Counted from the stretch's first letter, positions 1 to 8,602 are shown. The stretch is DNA of 46,027 nucleotides from JAHELQ01 sp965603365 (GCA_965603365.1 CBFDCR010000041.1:1-46027), one strand, 5' to 3'. Notes: generated from the letters alone by a model not told the origin. A program made the numbers and translations.

Positions 1-707
1 GTACGGGCGGCAAACAAACCGTAGGTAATGGTCTGGGCGTAGAGATCGGCAAATCCCTCTTTCTCCAGATCGATGATTAGATATTTTTTAAAGGCTTTGT
101 AGAAACCCAGGATAGGATTATGGCCATCCTCCGGCTTTCCCTTCAACTCTTCGATAATCACTTGATCCCGCAAGAACCGGGTCCGTTTGGCCAACTCCCT
201 GGCCAACTGCCGGGCATTAAGATTGCGGGGAAACGTGAAGGAGAAAAACTTGTTAAACAGTTCCAGAAACAAGCCCTCGTTTTCCACCACCGGCTTCAGG
301 CTCAACTGCACCAGTGTATGCCGCCGGCCGATAAACAGCCGCTCGATCAAGGCGCCGTCCCGGTAAAAGCGGAATTCCAGGAAATTGGTCAACATGAAGT
401 TGGGGAAAATATCCCGGTAGCGCCGCACCTGCTCACTCTCCTCCACATCGTCCAGGTCGATATCCGGCCGCTTGGCTTCTATATAGCCCACGATCTTTGC
501 CTTGCCGTCCCAGACCCGGAAATCCGGGTTGCCTCCCTCTGTCTTCCGGGGCATGGTGGTAACGGATATCCAGGACCGGTCCAGATGCCCTGCCGTCTGG
601 AGAATCAACCGCTTCAACAGGTCGTAGTAACTCTCTTCCCTGGCATCCCCCTGGGAGAACACCCGGTGAATCTCCTGCAAATACCCACTTATCGACTTCT
701 TAACCAT
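1..707 (-). CDS. N-terminal part of a nuclease-methyltransferase restriction enzyme (type IIG / type ISP-like), cut by window edge
   Basis: Reading the minus strand from the ATG at 707 gives about 235 open residues running off the window edge. Near residue 60 there is a PD-(D/E)xK nuclease signature: NPDFRVWDG followed by GYIEAK. The stretch near the edge, FADLYAQTITYGLFAAR, matches the linker that precedes the adenine-methyltransferase domain in single-chain restriction-modification enzymes. From family knowledge, such proteins cleave and methylate DNA within one polypeptide; the methylase and target-recognition parts would lie left of position 1 and are not seen. The start is supported by a promoter 6-8 nt upstream; there is no clear ribosome binding site. 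It could instead be a nuclease-only relic, which the window cannot settle. Confidence 0.7.
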   Translation of the reverse strand, partial: MVKKSISGYLQEIHRVFSQGDAREESYYDLLKRLILQTAGHLDRSWISVTTMPRKTEGGNPDFRVWDGKAKIVGYIEAKRPDIDLDDVEESEQVRRYRDIFPNFMLTNFLEFRFYRDGALIERLFIGRRHTLVQLSLKPVVENEGLFLELFNKFFSFTFPRNLNARQLARELAKRTRFLRDQVIIEELKGKPEDGHNPILGFYKAFKKYLIIDLEKEGFADLYAQTITYGLFAAR

Positions 708-712
708 CCTGT

Positions 713-743
713 ATTATATATCATTTTCCCCCCAAAATATCAA
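713..743 (-). promoter_or_regulatory. Sigma70-type promoter of the restriction-enzyme gene
   Basis: On the minus strand there is TTGATA (743-738), a 17-nt spacer and TATATA (720-715); TATAAT at 718-713 is an alternative -10 with a 19-nt spacer. The -10 ends 5-7 nt before the ATG at 707, so the predicted transcript would start at or next to the start codon (leaderless). Confidence 0.55.
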
Positions 744-897
744 CCAAAAATATGCCCCGGAGTCATAGATCTGCGTCAAAAAGTGGTGATGAAGGATGCC
801 TCCATCACCCTCAAGTCGGCCTTCAGGTTAAAAGGCAGGAGAACCGGGGATGGCGACGACAGTTCGGGGGATTAGGGGGAATGAATGGGCAGGGACG

Positions 898-1000
898 GCG
901 AATGAAGCCGGGAAAGAGGTGGTGGGCAAAACTCTTTGAAAAAGAGTAGTCATTGAAATCCCATTTACAATTTCGGGGTAACTCCTGGTTAAAAAAATTT
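898..1000 (+). repeat. 102-bp dispersed repeat, copy 1 (inverted relative to 8259-8360)
   Basis: This segment matches the reverse complement of 8259-8360 at roughly 90 percent over about 102 bp. It holds a small hairpin, ACTCTTT / AAAGAGT, at about 930-947. Both copies lie between divergently transcribed genes and read in the same direction as the downstream dgt or acyl-ligase gene. Each copy is preceded by an open frame ending KRWWxKLFEKE, but all three base differences within that shared tail change the amino acid, so conservation is at DNA level rather than protein level. The 327-bp gap 708-1034 contains only this repeat and the two flanking promoters. Confidence 0.75.
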
Positions 1001-1028
1001 GACAAATAAACGGGTATGGTAATAAAAT
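999..1028 (+). promoter_or_regulatory. Sigma70-type promoter of dgt
   Basis: TTGACA at 999-1004 and TAAAAT at 1023-1028 are 18 nt apart. Only 6 nt separate the -10 from the dgt ATG, and no Shine-Dalgarno is present, so a leaderless transcript is likely. The -35 begins where the 102-bp repeat ends. Confidence 0.6.
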
Positions 1029-1034
1029 AAGCAG

Positions 1035-2054
1035 ATGAACATCAGAGCAGAATTAGAGAAAAGGGAGGAAAACCTTCATCCCCGGGCCGCCAGGAGCCGA
1101 AACAGCCGCAAGCTGCGGGAAGAGAGGAAATCGCCTGTCAGGACGGAGTTCCAGCGGGACCGGGATCGCATCCTCCACTCTAAATCCTTTCGCCGGCTCA
1201 AGCGCAAGACCCAGGTCTTTATTGCCCCCGAGGGGGATCATTACCGTACCCGCCTGACCCACACCCTGGAAGTCAGCCAGATCTCCCGCACCATTGCCAG
1301 GGCCTTGAACCTGAATGAAGACTTAACCGAAGCCATTGCCTTAGGCCACGACCTGGGCCATACCCCCTTTGGCCACACCGGTGAAAAAGTCTTAAATGAA
1401 TTGTCCGCCGATGGTTTCAACCATTACGAGCAGAGTCTGAGGGTGGTAGACAAGCTGGAATACGACGGCAAGGGGTTGAACCTGACAGTCGAGACCCGCG
1501 ACGGGATTCTCAAGCATTCCAAAGGGCTGGGGCCGATCATACCGGCCAAAGTATCGGAGCTGCCCCTCACCTTAGAAGCGCAAATCGTCCGGGTTTCAGA
1601 CATCATTGCCTATGTCAATCACGACATCGACGACGCGTTCAGAGCCAGTATCATTACCCGCAGCGATATCCCTGTATCCACCAAAAAATTGCTGGGGGAA
1701 ACCTTTGCCAAAAGGATCGATACGATTGTGACCAACGTGATCGGGAAGAGTCTCGAGAACGACCTCAAGTATATCTCCATGTCCGATGAAATCTATGAGG
1801 AACTTATAAACTTGAGGGAATTCTTATTTGAACGGGTGTATACCACCCTGGAATTGTCCAGCCAACGGGGGAAAATACGGGGAATCATCATTGCCATCTT
1901 CGATCATATCCAGAAATCCCCCCATCGCTATGTCCAACCTTACCCGGAAGAAGACCCGGTGGCCAGAAGAATCATCGACTTTATTGCCAACATGACCGAC
2001 AATTATGCCCTCAATCTCTTCCAGGACATCGTCTATCCGAAATATGTTTATTGA
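1035..2054 (+). CDS. dgt: Deoxyguanosinetriphosphate triphosphohydrolase-like protein (HD domain dNTPase)
   Basis: A 339-residue HD-superfamily protein. Metal ligands are visible: His76 in RTRLTHTLEV, His105-Asp106 in GHDLGHTPFG, and Asp189 in VRVSDIIAYVNHD. The N-terminal FQRDRDRILHSKSFRRLKRKTQVF segment and the total length fit the bacterial dGTPase-like subfamily. The family hydrolyses dNTPs to deoxynucleoside and triphosphate, acting in nucleotide pool control and sometimes in phage resistance by dNTP depletion. The start codon is fixed by a strong promoter immediately upstream. It is followed after 59 bp by a Trm112-type gene on the same strand. Subfamily-level specificity (dGTP versus mixed dNTP) cannot be read from the sequence. 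Confidence 0.9.
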   Translation: MNIRAELEKREENLHPRAARSRNSRKLREERKSPVRTEFQRDRDRILHSKSFRRLKRKTQVFIAPEGDHYRTRLTHTLEVSQISRTIARALNLNEDLTEAIALGHDLGHTPFGHTGEKVLNELSADGFNHYEQSLRVVDKLEYDGKGLNLTVETRDGILKHSKGLGPIIPAKVSELPLTLEAQIVRVSDIIAYVNHDIDDAFRASIITRSDIPVSTKKLLGETFAKRIDTIVTNVIGKSLENDLKYISMSDEIYEELINLREFLFERVYTTLELSSQRGKIRGIIIAIFDHIQKSPHRYVQPYPEEDPVARRIIDFIANMTDNYALNLFQDIVYPKYVY

Positions 2055-2113
2055 CAGGGGGCGGAGAAAATGAGAAAATTTTATTTTTCAAGCCAAGGAG
2101 CATGAGGTAAACA

Positions 2114-2302
2114 ATGAGCGAAGAGATCATATCAGAAGATTTGCTGGAGATCCTGGCCTGTCCGGTATGCAAGACGGATGTGGAATTGTTGGAATACAAA
2201 ACGGGCCAGCATGGACTCAAATGTGTGAAGTGCCAGCGCATCTACCCCATCAAAGACGGCATTCCCGTCATGCTGGTGGACGAAGCCATCAAAGAAGCTT
2301 GA
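2114..2302 (+). CDS. Trm112 family zinc-ribbon protein (UPF0434/YcaR-like)
   Basis: A 62-residue protein with CPVCK near residue 16 and CVKC near residue 37, giving the four-cysteine zinc ribbon of the Trm112/YcaR family. It ends with the usual YPIKDGIPVMLVDEA motif. Family members activate methyltransferases in eukaryotes and archaea; the bacterial role is unclear, but the gene is often beside LPS biosynthesis genes, as here. GAGGTAAACA precedes the ATG. Its stop codon overlaps the likely TTG start of the next gene, which indicates translational coupling with the glycosyltransferase. Confidence 0.85.
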   Translation: MSEEIISEDLLEILACPVCKTDVELLEYKTGQHGLKCVKCQRIYPIKDGIPVMLVDEAIKEA

Positions 2303-3303
2303 ACCATAATATCCTATTTATCCGACTCAGGCTGCTGGGGGATATCATCTTTACCATACCCTCGATTCGACTGTACAACAAACACTTCCCCCAGAGCAGC
2401 ATCTACTACGTGGTGGAAGAGGCGTTTAAAGAGGTCACCGAACTTTTGCCCGGGATTCAGCGGCGTATCGTCGTCCCCCGGAAGATGGGGATCAGGGATC
2501 TCTACCGCTTCAGACAGGAGGTCAGGGCTGTCGGTTTCGACACGGTGATCGACTTCCACTGCGGGCCAAAGGCGGCCCTGTTGACCTACTTGAGCGGCGC
2601 CAAAATCCGGATCGGCTACCGGACGCCCAACCGCAACTGGGCCTACAACCGCCTCACCCCCCGGATGACCGGCAGCGGTCCCGACCACTCCGTCTACAAC
2701 CAGGCCAGACTGCTGGAACACCTGGGCATCGACAGCCAGGAGATGCTCCCCTACCCGGAAATCAAGATCTCGCCAGACCGGGTCTCACCGGAAATACGGC
2801 AGTGGCCCGAGCAGCACCGGCAGCCTAAAATTGTCGTTCACGTGGGCGCAGGAAATACATTCAGAGACTGGGGCCTCGACAATTTTGGTTCACTGATCCA
2901 AAAATTGACCCGCCAGGGCTGCGCCGTGGCCCTCATCGGCAGCAGCGCCGCGGAGCAGCACAAGGCCGCTTCATTGACAAGAGATTACCCGGTCCGCAAT
3001 TTTACAGGTAGGCTCTCCATCAAAGAAGTCCTCTACCTGATCGGTCAGGGGGATGTCTATTTCGGGGTGGATTCAGGCCCCCTGCACCTAGCCTCCCTGA
3101 CAGCCACCCCCATCGTTGCCATCTACGGGCCCAACATTCCCCGGATCAGCGGCCCCTGGCGTCAGAGGGACGTAAAAATCTTGCAGTTGGACATGGAGTG
3201 CCGTCCCTGTTCTCAAAGAGAGTGCATTTATGATACAATAAGGTGTATGAAAAATATCACTGCGGAAGATGCCTATGAAAACATTATTCGATATATCCAG
3301 TAA
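2299..3303 (+). CDS. Glycosyltransferase family 9 (ADP-heptose:LPS heptosyltransferase-type)
   Basis: The GT9 reading starts with a TTG at 2299 (TTGA overlap with the Trm112 stop), encoding NHNILFIRLRLLGDIIFTIPSI, the canonical N-terminus of heptosyltransferases. This gives 334 residues, normal for the family. Later motifs are VVHVGAGN (near residue 175), VALIGSS, FTGRLSIKE and GVDSGPLHLASL (near residue 255), the ADP-heptose-binding signatures. From family knowledge it transfers heptose or a related sugar onto lipid A core on the inner membrane's cytoplasmic face. The open frame extends further upstream, but that part overlaps the Trm112 gene and lacks family similarity. Neighbouring O-antigen ligase and heptose kinase support an LPS role. 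Confidence 0.85.
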   Translation: MNHNILFIRLRLLGDIIFTIPSIRLYNKHFPQSSIYYVVEEAFKEVTELLPGIQRRIVVPRKMGIRDLYRFRQEVRAVGFDTVIDFHCGPKAALLTYLSGAKIRIGYRTPNRNWAYNRLTPRMTGSGPDHSVYNQARLLEHLGIDSQEMLPYPEIKISPDRVSPEIRQWPEQHRQPKIVVHVGAGNTFRDWGLDNFGSLIQKLTRQGCAVALIGSSAAEQHKAASLTRDYPVRNFTGRLSIKEVLYLIGQGDVYFGVDSGPLHLASLTATPIVAIYGPNIPRISGPWRQRDVKILQLDMECRPCSQRECIYDTIRCMKNITAEDAYENIIRYIQ

Positions 3304-4447
3304 TTTTTCCTTTTATCTGTTGTTGATCTTTCTTCTATTGATCAACCTTTCCATTGCCGGCTGCTACCTGATATTTATCGTTCTCACCATCCAGCTCATC
3401 GTCTACCTTTTAAAAAAGGGGAAATTCCCGCCCCCGCCCCCCTATATCTATTTTTTCGCCGTCTTTATTGTCCTGACCCTGGTGTCCACGCTCTTTGCCA
3501 TCGATAGATGGAACAGCCTGAAGGACAACAAAGAGCTCTTCATCTTCCTGCTGATCCCCATCTTTATGCTGGTCATAAATTCCCGCCCCCGCCTCCAATA
3601 CTCCCTGGCGACCGTCCTGGCTTCCGTCCTGATCTCGGCGCTGATCGGTATCTTTACCGCTCTCAGGCAGGGTATATCTTTAGACCACCGGCTAAAAGGG
3701 CTGACCTCCCACTGGATGACCTTTGCGGGGCTGTTGATGTTCGTATTTATCTTCTTCTTTGTCTACTGGTTTTACGAAAAGAGGAAGAATATCAAAAAGC
3801 TGCTGCCGGTTGCCCTGGTGGTGATACTCACCGCCATCTTATTCTCATTAACCCGGTCGGCATGGATGGGTATCATCGTCTCGATCGGACTCTTCTTGAT
3901 CTACTATAAACCCAAAATCGCCCTCCTGCTTTTGCCCCTGGTAATGATTGTCCTGCTGGCCCTGCCCCGTCCGGTCAAGCAGCGTCTCGTCTCCATCTTC
4001 GATTTGAGCAACGAGACCAATCGAGACCGGCTCCATATGGTGTATACCGGCTGGGAAATTTTTAAAGACTATCCCCTAACGGGGGTGGGGGCCAACAATA
4101 TAGAAATTGTATATAAGCATTACCAGCATCCCCAGGCGCTAAAAGTCAACCCCCACCTGCACAACAACTTTCTGCAAATTTTAGGGGAACGGGGTATCCT
4201 GGGGCTGCTGAGCCTGATCGCCGCCTTCGTTGTCCTATTTTTAAATATCATACAGCGGATAAAAGGCAGTCAAGATCTGGGGCGCACCGTGGCCGTCGCC
4301 GCCTTCTTTGCCTATATCGGTTTCCTGGTGGCCGGCTTTTTTGAATACAACTGGGGGGATTCGGAAATCAAATTCCTGCTGTTTTATTTTATCAGCATTC
4401 CCTTCCTGTCCGCCGGTTCTTACCTGCCGGAGGATCAGCCAGAATGA
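3275..4447 (+). CDS. O-antigen ligase-like polytopic membrane protein (WaaL/Wzy_C family)
   Basis: About 390 residues with roughly ten hydrophobic segments and one large periplasmic loop. The loop contains the Wzy_C signature: GVGANNIEIVYKHY, then NPHLHNNFLQILGERGILGLL, including the catalytic-region His (HLHNN) and the conserved ERG. Family members ligate undecaprenyl-linked O-antigen to lipid A-core in the periplasm, or polymerise repeat units. I prefer the ATG at 3275, six nt after GGAAG; an in-frame ATG at 3269 also exists. The start overlaps the GT9 gene by about 29 bp and the stop overlaps the heptose kinase start (ATGA), so the three genes form one operon. Confidence 0.8.
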   Translation: MKTLFDISSNFSFYLLLIFLLLINLSIAGCYLIFIVLTIQLIVYLLKKGKFPPPPPYIYFFAVFIVLTLVSTLFAIDRWNSLKDNKELFIFLLIPIFMLVINSRPRLQYSLATVLASVLISALIGIFTALRQGISLDHRLKGLTSHWMTFAGLLMFVFIFFFVYWFYEKRKNIKKLLPVALVVILTAILFSLTRSAWMGIIVSIGLFLIYYKPKIALLLLPLVMIVLLALPRPVKQRLVSIFDLSNETNRDRLHMVYTGWEIFKDYPLTGVGANNIEIVYKHYQHPQALKVNPHLHNNFLQILGERGILGLLSLIAAFVVLFLNIIQRIKGSQDLGRTVAVAAFFAYIGFLVAGFFEYNWGDSEIKFLLFYFISIPFLSAGSYLPEDQPE

Positions 4448-5424
4448 TCGGCCTGAAGAGATTGGACGAGATTTTACGCGCATTTTCCGGCAAGGCCATC
4501 CTGGTCTACGGCGATATTATCCTGGACCGCTATATTTTCGGCACCGTGGGACGCATATCGCCGGAGGCGCCGGTGCCGGTGGTCAAGGTGAGCCGGGAAG
4601 AGTTCCGGCTGGGTGGGGCCGGCAATGGGGCAGCCAACATTTCCCGACTGGGAGCAGAGGCGATACTGCTGGGGGTGAGTGGGGACGACATCTTTGCCGA
4701 TGAATTGATGAAACTAAAAGCCACCCACAACCGCATGATCCGCACCAAAGAGAATCACACCATCGTCAAGACCCGGGTCATTTCCGGCCGCCAGCAGATC
4801 GTGCGCATCGACCGGGAAGAGTCCATCCTTCTAGGCGCCGACGCCGACGATAAAATCATTCAGGAAATCAAGGCTGCCCACATCCACGGCATCCTGATCT
4901 CCGACTACGGCAAGGGAACACTCACCGCCAGGGTCATGGCCGCCTTAAAAGAAAAGTCCGGCCGGGATCAAATCCCTCTCATCGTGGACCCCAAACCCCC
5001 CAACTTTCACCTCTACTCCCACATCACCGGCATCACCCCCAACCAAACGGAGGCAGAAGGCATTACCCGCAGGGAAATTGAGGACAACGAGGCCTCCGCC
5101 AGTGCGGCCAGGTCGATTCAACGAAAGTTTCAGGCCGACTTTTGCCTGATTACCCGGGGCAGCATGGGCATGACTGCGGCCCAGAAGGGGAAAAAGACCT
5201 TCCACTTACCCGCCTACGGCCATGAGGTCTTCGACGTCACCGGCGCCGGCGACACGGTGGCGGCAGTATTGACCCTGTCATTGGTTTCCGGCGCCGACTT
5301 GAAGGAGGCGGCCTTCCTGGCCAATGCCGCGGCCTCTATCGTCATCGAAAAGATCGGAGCCGCCCCGGTCAGCCCCGACGAACTGCACCGGCGAATCGCC
5401 TTCCTCCTGAAAAATAAAAAATAA
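4444..5424 (+). CDS. rfaE1: D-glycero-beta-D-manno-heptose-7-phosphate kinase (PfkB family)
   Basis: A 326-residue ribokinase-family protein matching the kinase half of HldE. Visible motifs are VYGDIILDRYIFGTVGRISPE (first 20 residues from 21), LGGAGNGAANISRLGA (56-71) and the C-terminal catalytic DVTGAGDT (264-271) with Asp270 as base. The adenylyltransferase half of HldE is absent, so this is the single-domain HldA/RfaE1 form. It phosphorylates heptose-7-phosphate at C1 in ADP-heptose synthesis, which feeds the GT9 encoded upstream. Its ATG overlaps the preceding stop (ATGA). The partner adenylyltransferase must lie elsewhere. Confidence 0.88.
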   Translation: MIGLKRLDEILRAFSGKAILVYGDIILDRYIFGTVGRISPEAPVPVVKVSREEFRLGGAGNGAANISRLGAEAILLGVSGDDIFADELMKLKATHNRMIRTKENHTIVKTRVISGRQQIVRIDREESILLGADADDKIIQEIKAAHIHGILISDYGKGTLTARVMAALKEKSGRDQIPLIVDPKPPNFHLYSHITGITPNQTEAEGITRREIEDNEASASAARSIQRKFQADFCLITRGSMGMTAAQKGKKTFHLPAYGHEVFDVTGAGDTVAAVLTLSLVSGADLKEAAFLANAAASIVIEKIGAAPVSPDELHRRIAFLLKNKK

Positions 5425-5457
5425 CCGACAAAGTTTTCAAAGCAAGACCCAGAGGGT

Positions 5458-5486
5458 TTGACATAAAAATCCATTTCGGGTACATT
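5458..5486 (+). promoter_or_regulatory. Sigma70-type promoter of the aminotransferase gene
   Basis: TTGACA (5458-5463), 17-nt spacer, TACATT (5481-5486), and then only AGGGGC before the ATG at 5493. The AGGGGC could serve as a ribosome binding site on a readthrough transcript, but the predicted start point is at the ATG. Confidence 0.55.
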
Positions 5487-5492
5487 AGGGGC

Positions 5493-6629
5493 ATGGAAAA
5501 GCCAAAAGGTTCGTTGATTAGTTATTTTAGTCGAATGGTGACTCGCGGCGGGGGCATCAACCTGGCCCAGGGCAAACCCGGTTTTGCCCCGCCGACGGAA
5601 CTGCTGGAAATCCTCAAGGAGAAGACCGATACCCCTTCGCTGCACCAATATGCCCCGGGCATCGGCAATTTCAAACTACTGGAGATCCTGTGCCGGTATT
5701 ACTCCCGGTATCTCTCCATTACCGAAGATCATTTGTTGATTGTACAGGGGGCCACCGAGGGGATATTTTTGAGCTTTTTCTACCTCAGCAAAATCCTAAA
5801 AAAACCATTCACTGTTCTATCCTTTGATCCCGACTACGAAAGTTATCCCCAGTTGGCCAGGGTTCTGGATGTTCCCATCGAGTACACCGAATTCGACGAA
5901 GACTTGAAGGTTGACTTCCAGCGGCTCGAAGAGATCCTCAAACAGAAAAGAATCGGCATCATGTTTATTGCCTCCCCGGGTAATCCATTGGGGAAAGTAT
6001 GGGAGCGGCAGGAAATCAGCCGGGTTATTGCACTGGCAGAAAAATACGATTTTTACATTATTCTCGACGCGGTCTACCAGGACCTCTACTTTGACGAACC
6101 TCCCTTTAACCCGCTGGCCTTACAAAGTAAAAAATTGTTTTATGTGGGCTCCTTTTCCAAGATGTTGAGTATTACCGGCTGGCGCATCGGTTATATGATC
6201 ACCACCGAAGCGCACATGGCGGCCCTTCGGGACATCCATGACTACACCGGTTTGTGTGCACCGTCGCTTTTCCAGGAAGTGATTGCCGAATATCTGTCCC
6301 GCTTCGATTGGGGGAAGGAATACACCGCCGACATTCGCCGGAAATGCAAAGAATCCTATTTGTACATGCGGGCTACTCTGGAAAAGACAGGTTTTAGGGT
6401 TCCCCATATCGGCGGCGGTTATTTCATCTGGGCAAAGTTACCCCGCCAATATCGGGATGCCTTTTTATTCGCCTCCGAACTTTACCGGAAGGAAAGCCTG
6501 GGGATTGTACCGGGAGAAAATTTTTCCGGCACCAAAAAGGACTATGTACGCCTCAACATCGCCACCGAGCTGCCCATCACCCGGCAGGCGGCCCAGCGGA
6601 TAGAACGTTTTATTAAAAACAAAAACTGA
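5493..6629 (+). CDS. Pyridoxal-phosphate-dependent aminotransferase, class I/II
   Basis: A 378-residue fold-type I aminotransferase. Recognisable landmarks are INLAQGKPGF near the N-terminus, NPLGKVW (164-170), IILDAVYQDLYF (189-200, cofactor Asp and Tyr) and the Schiff-base lysine Lys223 in GSFSKMLSITGWRIGYM. The C-terminus has YVRLNIA with the carboxylate-binding Arg. Substrate cannot be deduced; the profile resembles broad-specificity aspartate/aromatic-type enzymes. It has its own promoter with the -10 box 6 nt from the ATG. It converges on the acyl-ligase gene, the stop codons being 2 nt apart, with no clear terminator between them. Confidence 0.85.
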   Translation: MEKPKGSLISYFSRMVTRGGGINLAQGKPGFAPPTELLEILKEKTDTPSLHQYAPGIGNFKLLEILCRYYSRYLSITEDHLLIVQGATEGIFLSFFYLSKILKKPFTVLSFDPDYESYPQLARVLDVPIEYTEFDEDLKVDFQRLEEILKQKRIGIMFIASPGNPLGKVWERQEISRVIALAEKYDFYIILDAVYQDLYFDEPPFNPLALQSKKLFYVGSFSKMLSITGWRIGYMITTEAHMAALRDIHDYTGLCAPSLFQEVIAEYLSRFDWGKEYTADIRRKCKESYLYMRATLEKTGFRVPHIGGGYFIWAKLPRQYRDAFLFASELYRKESLGIVPGENFSGTKKDYVRLNIATELPITRQAAQRIERFIKNKN

Positions 6630-6631
6630 GG

Positions 6632-8167
6632 CTATTTTTTCTTTTTGTTATTCCTATTCAATTCCTCACGGACGGTTTCGGTGGCGGTCCTAAAATCAAT
6701 TTTGCCGCTGCCCATCTTGGGAAGTTCCTCCACCACCACAAACTGCCTGGGCATGGCAATGGGGGGTAATTTCTCTTTCAATTTTTTCAATACCTTCTTT
6801 TCCTCAATGGGTTTGGTGACCGCGGCTACAATTTTGGCGCCTTTCATAGAATCGGGCACCTCCACCACACAGAGATCCACATCATCCGGGATTAAGGCGT
6901 TGAGCTCGACTTCCACCTTGACCAGGGAGACCATCTCCCCGCCGATCTTCACAAACCTCTTCAATCTTCCCCGATGCCATAAATAGCCATCTTCATCCAG
7001 CATGCCCATGTCGCCGGTATCGTACCAACCGTCCTTGATCCTCAGAGATGTTTCCTCGATATCGTCAAAATATCCCTTCATGACCAGGTCACCTTTGACC
7101 AGAATTTTACCCTCCTGGCCCCGGGGCACCTCTTCACCGCTGTTGATATCGGCGACCTTGACCTGAAGATTATTAAGAGGCTTACCGATACTGCCGGGCC
7201 TGTTTTCGTCCGGCACATTGACCGAAATCACCGGGCTGGTCTCGGTGGCGCCATAGCCTTCTAGAACTTCAATATTGTGCTTCTCCCTATAACCCTTGCG
7301 CAGGGCCTCGGGCACCTTGTCGGCCCCGGCTACGGCCAGGCGAACGGTGGCCAGATCTCCCTCCTGGGATTGGCGCAAATACCCCATAAAAAATACGGGG
7401 GTGGCAATCATGATGGTGGCCCCTTCCTCCCGCACAATGGTAGGAACCGTCTTGTAATCGAGGGGATTGGCATAGGTAACGATGGTCATGCCTACAAAAA
7501 AGGGAAGCCATAAGTTGGTATTGTGGCCGAATACGTGGAACAGGGGTAAGATCGCCAGCATGATATCGCTTTCATCAACCTTCAGCCTCCGCAGAGAACC
7601 CTCGATGTTGGACCACAGGGATCTATGGGTTAATTCCACGGCCTTGGGATCCTTTTCGCTGCCGCTGGTAAACAGAATCACCGCATCGTCATCAAGACTC
7701 CCTTTATAAACGGTTTTCGACAGAAGACCGGCGGGCATTTTAGAACGCAGGGCAGCCGCCAGTTTGTCCTTGATAGATACCTTCTCCATGATGTCTTCGA
7801 TAAAAACCATGCCCGGCACCAGGCGGCAGCCGATTTTTTCAAGCAGGGCCCGGGAAGTAATAATGGTTTTAAATCCACATTTTCTCTGGGCGTATTCGGA
7901 ATTTTCGGCTGCGCCGGTAGAATAATTAACCATGACCGGTACCTTACCGGCCATTACAATACCCAGTATGGACAGAATCGAACCGGCAGAGGTGGGGATC
8001 ATCACCCCGATAAAGCCCTCTTTATACGCTTTAAATTTTTTTGACAGTATAAGAGCGGCAATCAGGGCTTTCGAATAGGTAACCCTTTTATTGGTGGTAC
8101 GATCGATGATCGCCAATTTAGGGCCAAATTTCTTGGCAATCTCAATAAACTTGTTGTGTAACATCAT
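6632..8167 (-). CDS. AMP-dependent acyl ligase (Aas-like acyl-ACP/acyl-CoA synthetase)
   Basis: A 511-residue adenylate-forming enzyme. The P-loop is the Aas-type variant FTSGSEKDPKAVELTHRSL rather than the usual TSGTTGxPKG. Further motifs are YGATETSP (A5), WYDTGDMG (A7), GRLKRFVKIGGEMVS (A8) and the catalytic lysine in MGSGKIDFR near the C-terminus. Related domains in Aas activate fatty acids for transfer to acyl carrier protein and lysophospholipids; the acyltransferase half is missing here. GGAGG lies 7 nt before the first of two tandem ATG codons. A copy of the 102-bp repeat lies about 90 bp upstream of the start. Confidence 0.82.
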   Translation of the reverse strand: MMLHNKFIEIAKKFGPKLAIIDRTTNKRVTYSKALIAALILSKKFKAYKEGFIGVMIPTSAGSILSILGIVMAGKVPVMVNYSTGAAENSEYAQRKCGFKTIITSRALLEKIGCRLVPGMVFIEDIMEKVSIKDKLAAALRSKMPAGLLSKTVYKGSLDDDAVILFTSGSEKDPKAVELTHRSLWSNIEGSLRRLKVDESDIMLAILPLFHVFGHNTNLWLPFFVGMTIVTYANPLDYKTVPTIVREEGATIMIATPVFFMGYLRQSQEGDLATVRLAVAGADKVPEALRKGYREKHNIEVLEGYGATETSPVISVNVPDENRPGSIGKPLNNLQVKVADINSGEEVPRGQEGKILVKGDLVMKGYFDDIEETSLRIKDGWYDTGDMGMLDEDGYLWHRGRLKRFVKIGGEMVSLVKVEVELNALIPDDVDLCVVEVPDSMKGAKIVAAVTKPIEEKKVLKKLKEKLPPIAMPRQFVVVEELPKMGSGKIDFRTATETVREELNRNNKKKK

Positions 8168-8258
8168 ACTAATACCTCCAGGTAAAGCTAAAATTTTGCA
8201 TAATACGCTCTATATACCATAAAAGAAATTTTTTTTAAACCAAAAAATCACAAAAGAG

Positions 8259-8360
8259 AAATTTTTTTACCAGGAGTTACCCCGAAATTTAAAATGGGAT
8301 TTCAGTTACTACTCTTTTTCAAAGAGTTTTGTCCACCACCTCTTTTCCAGCTTCATTCGC
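8259..8360 (-). repeat. 102-bp dispersed repeat, copy 2
   Basis: Inverted counterpart of 898-1000. The hairpin read on the plus strand is ACTCTTT, a 3-nt loop, then AAAGAGTTTT, which resembles a weak intrinsic terminator pointing toward padR. The 454-bp gap 8168-8621 holds this repeat, an AT-rich tract, the acyl-ligase promoter region and the padR operator region. A 65-codon minus-strand frame at 8309-8506 with one hydrophobic stretch lacks a ribosome binding site, and I do not call it. Confidence 0.72.
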
Positions 8361-8539
8361 AGTCCCACACTAATCAACATAGAGAGGGATAACAAGATGA
8401 TGAAAATCGAAAAGATTATATTAAACTTTTTCACACTCTTAGTAAACCCGAAGAATTCGGGGGCGGTAACTCCAGAAAATTTCCCACACCGCCTCTTCAA
8501 AATCATGCAGCCATTTGTTGGCCGAATTTTTTTTATAAC

Positions 8540-8602
8540 ACTTCGAACCTTTCGAAGTATTATGCGTATATACTCTCTTCAACACTTCGATTTTTTCGAA
8601 GT
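8540..8602 (+). promoter_or_regulatory. Paired palindromic operators upstream of padR
   Basis: Two identical inverted repeats, ACTTCGA-N5-TCGAAGT, lie at 8540-8558 and 8584-8602. Their centres are 44 bp apart, close to four helical turns, so bound dimers would face the same side of the DNA. The second palindrome ends 20 nt before the padR ATG and runs into TAATAC (8602-8607), a possible -10. PadR proteins typically autoregulate by binding such palindromes; that they are PadR sites is inference. Confidence 0.7.

Noticed and set aside
120..875. Plus-strand 251-codon frame at the left edge
   Set aside because: It is antisense to the restriction-enzyme gene, whose minus-strand frame has clear nuclease and linker motifs.
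8309..8506. Small membrane protein ending KRWWTKLFEKE
   Set aside because: No ribosome binding site; the shared tail with the frame at 752-949 lies in the duplicated 102-bp repeat, and the base differences within it are all amino-acid changing.
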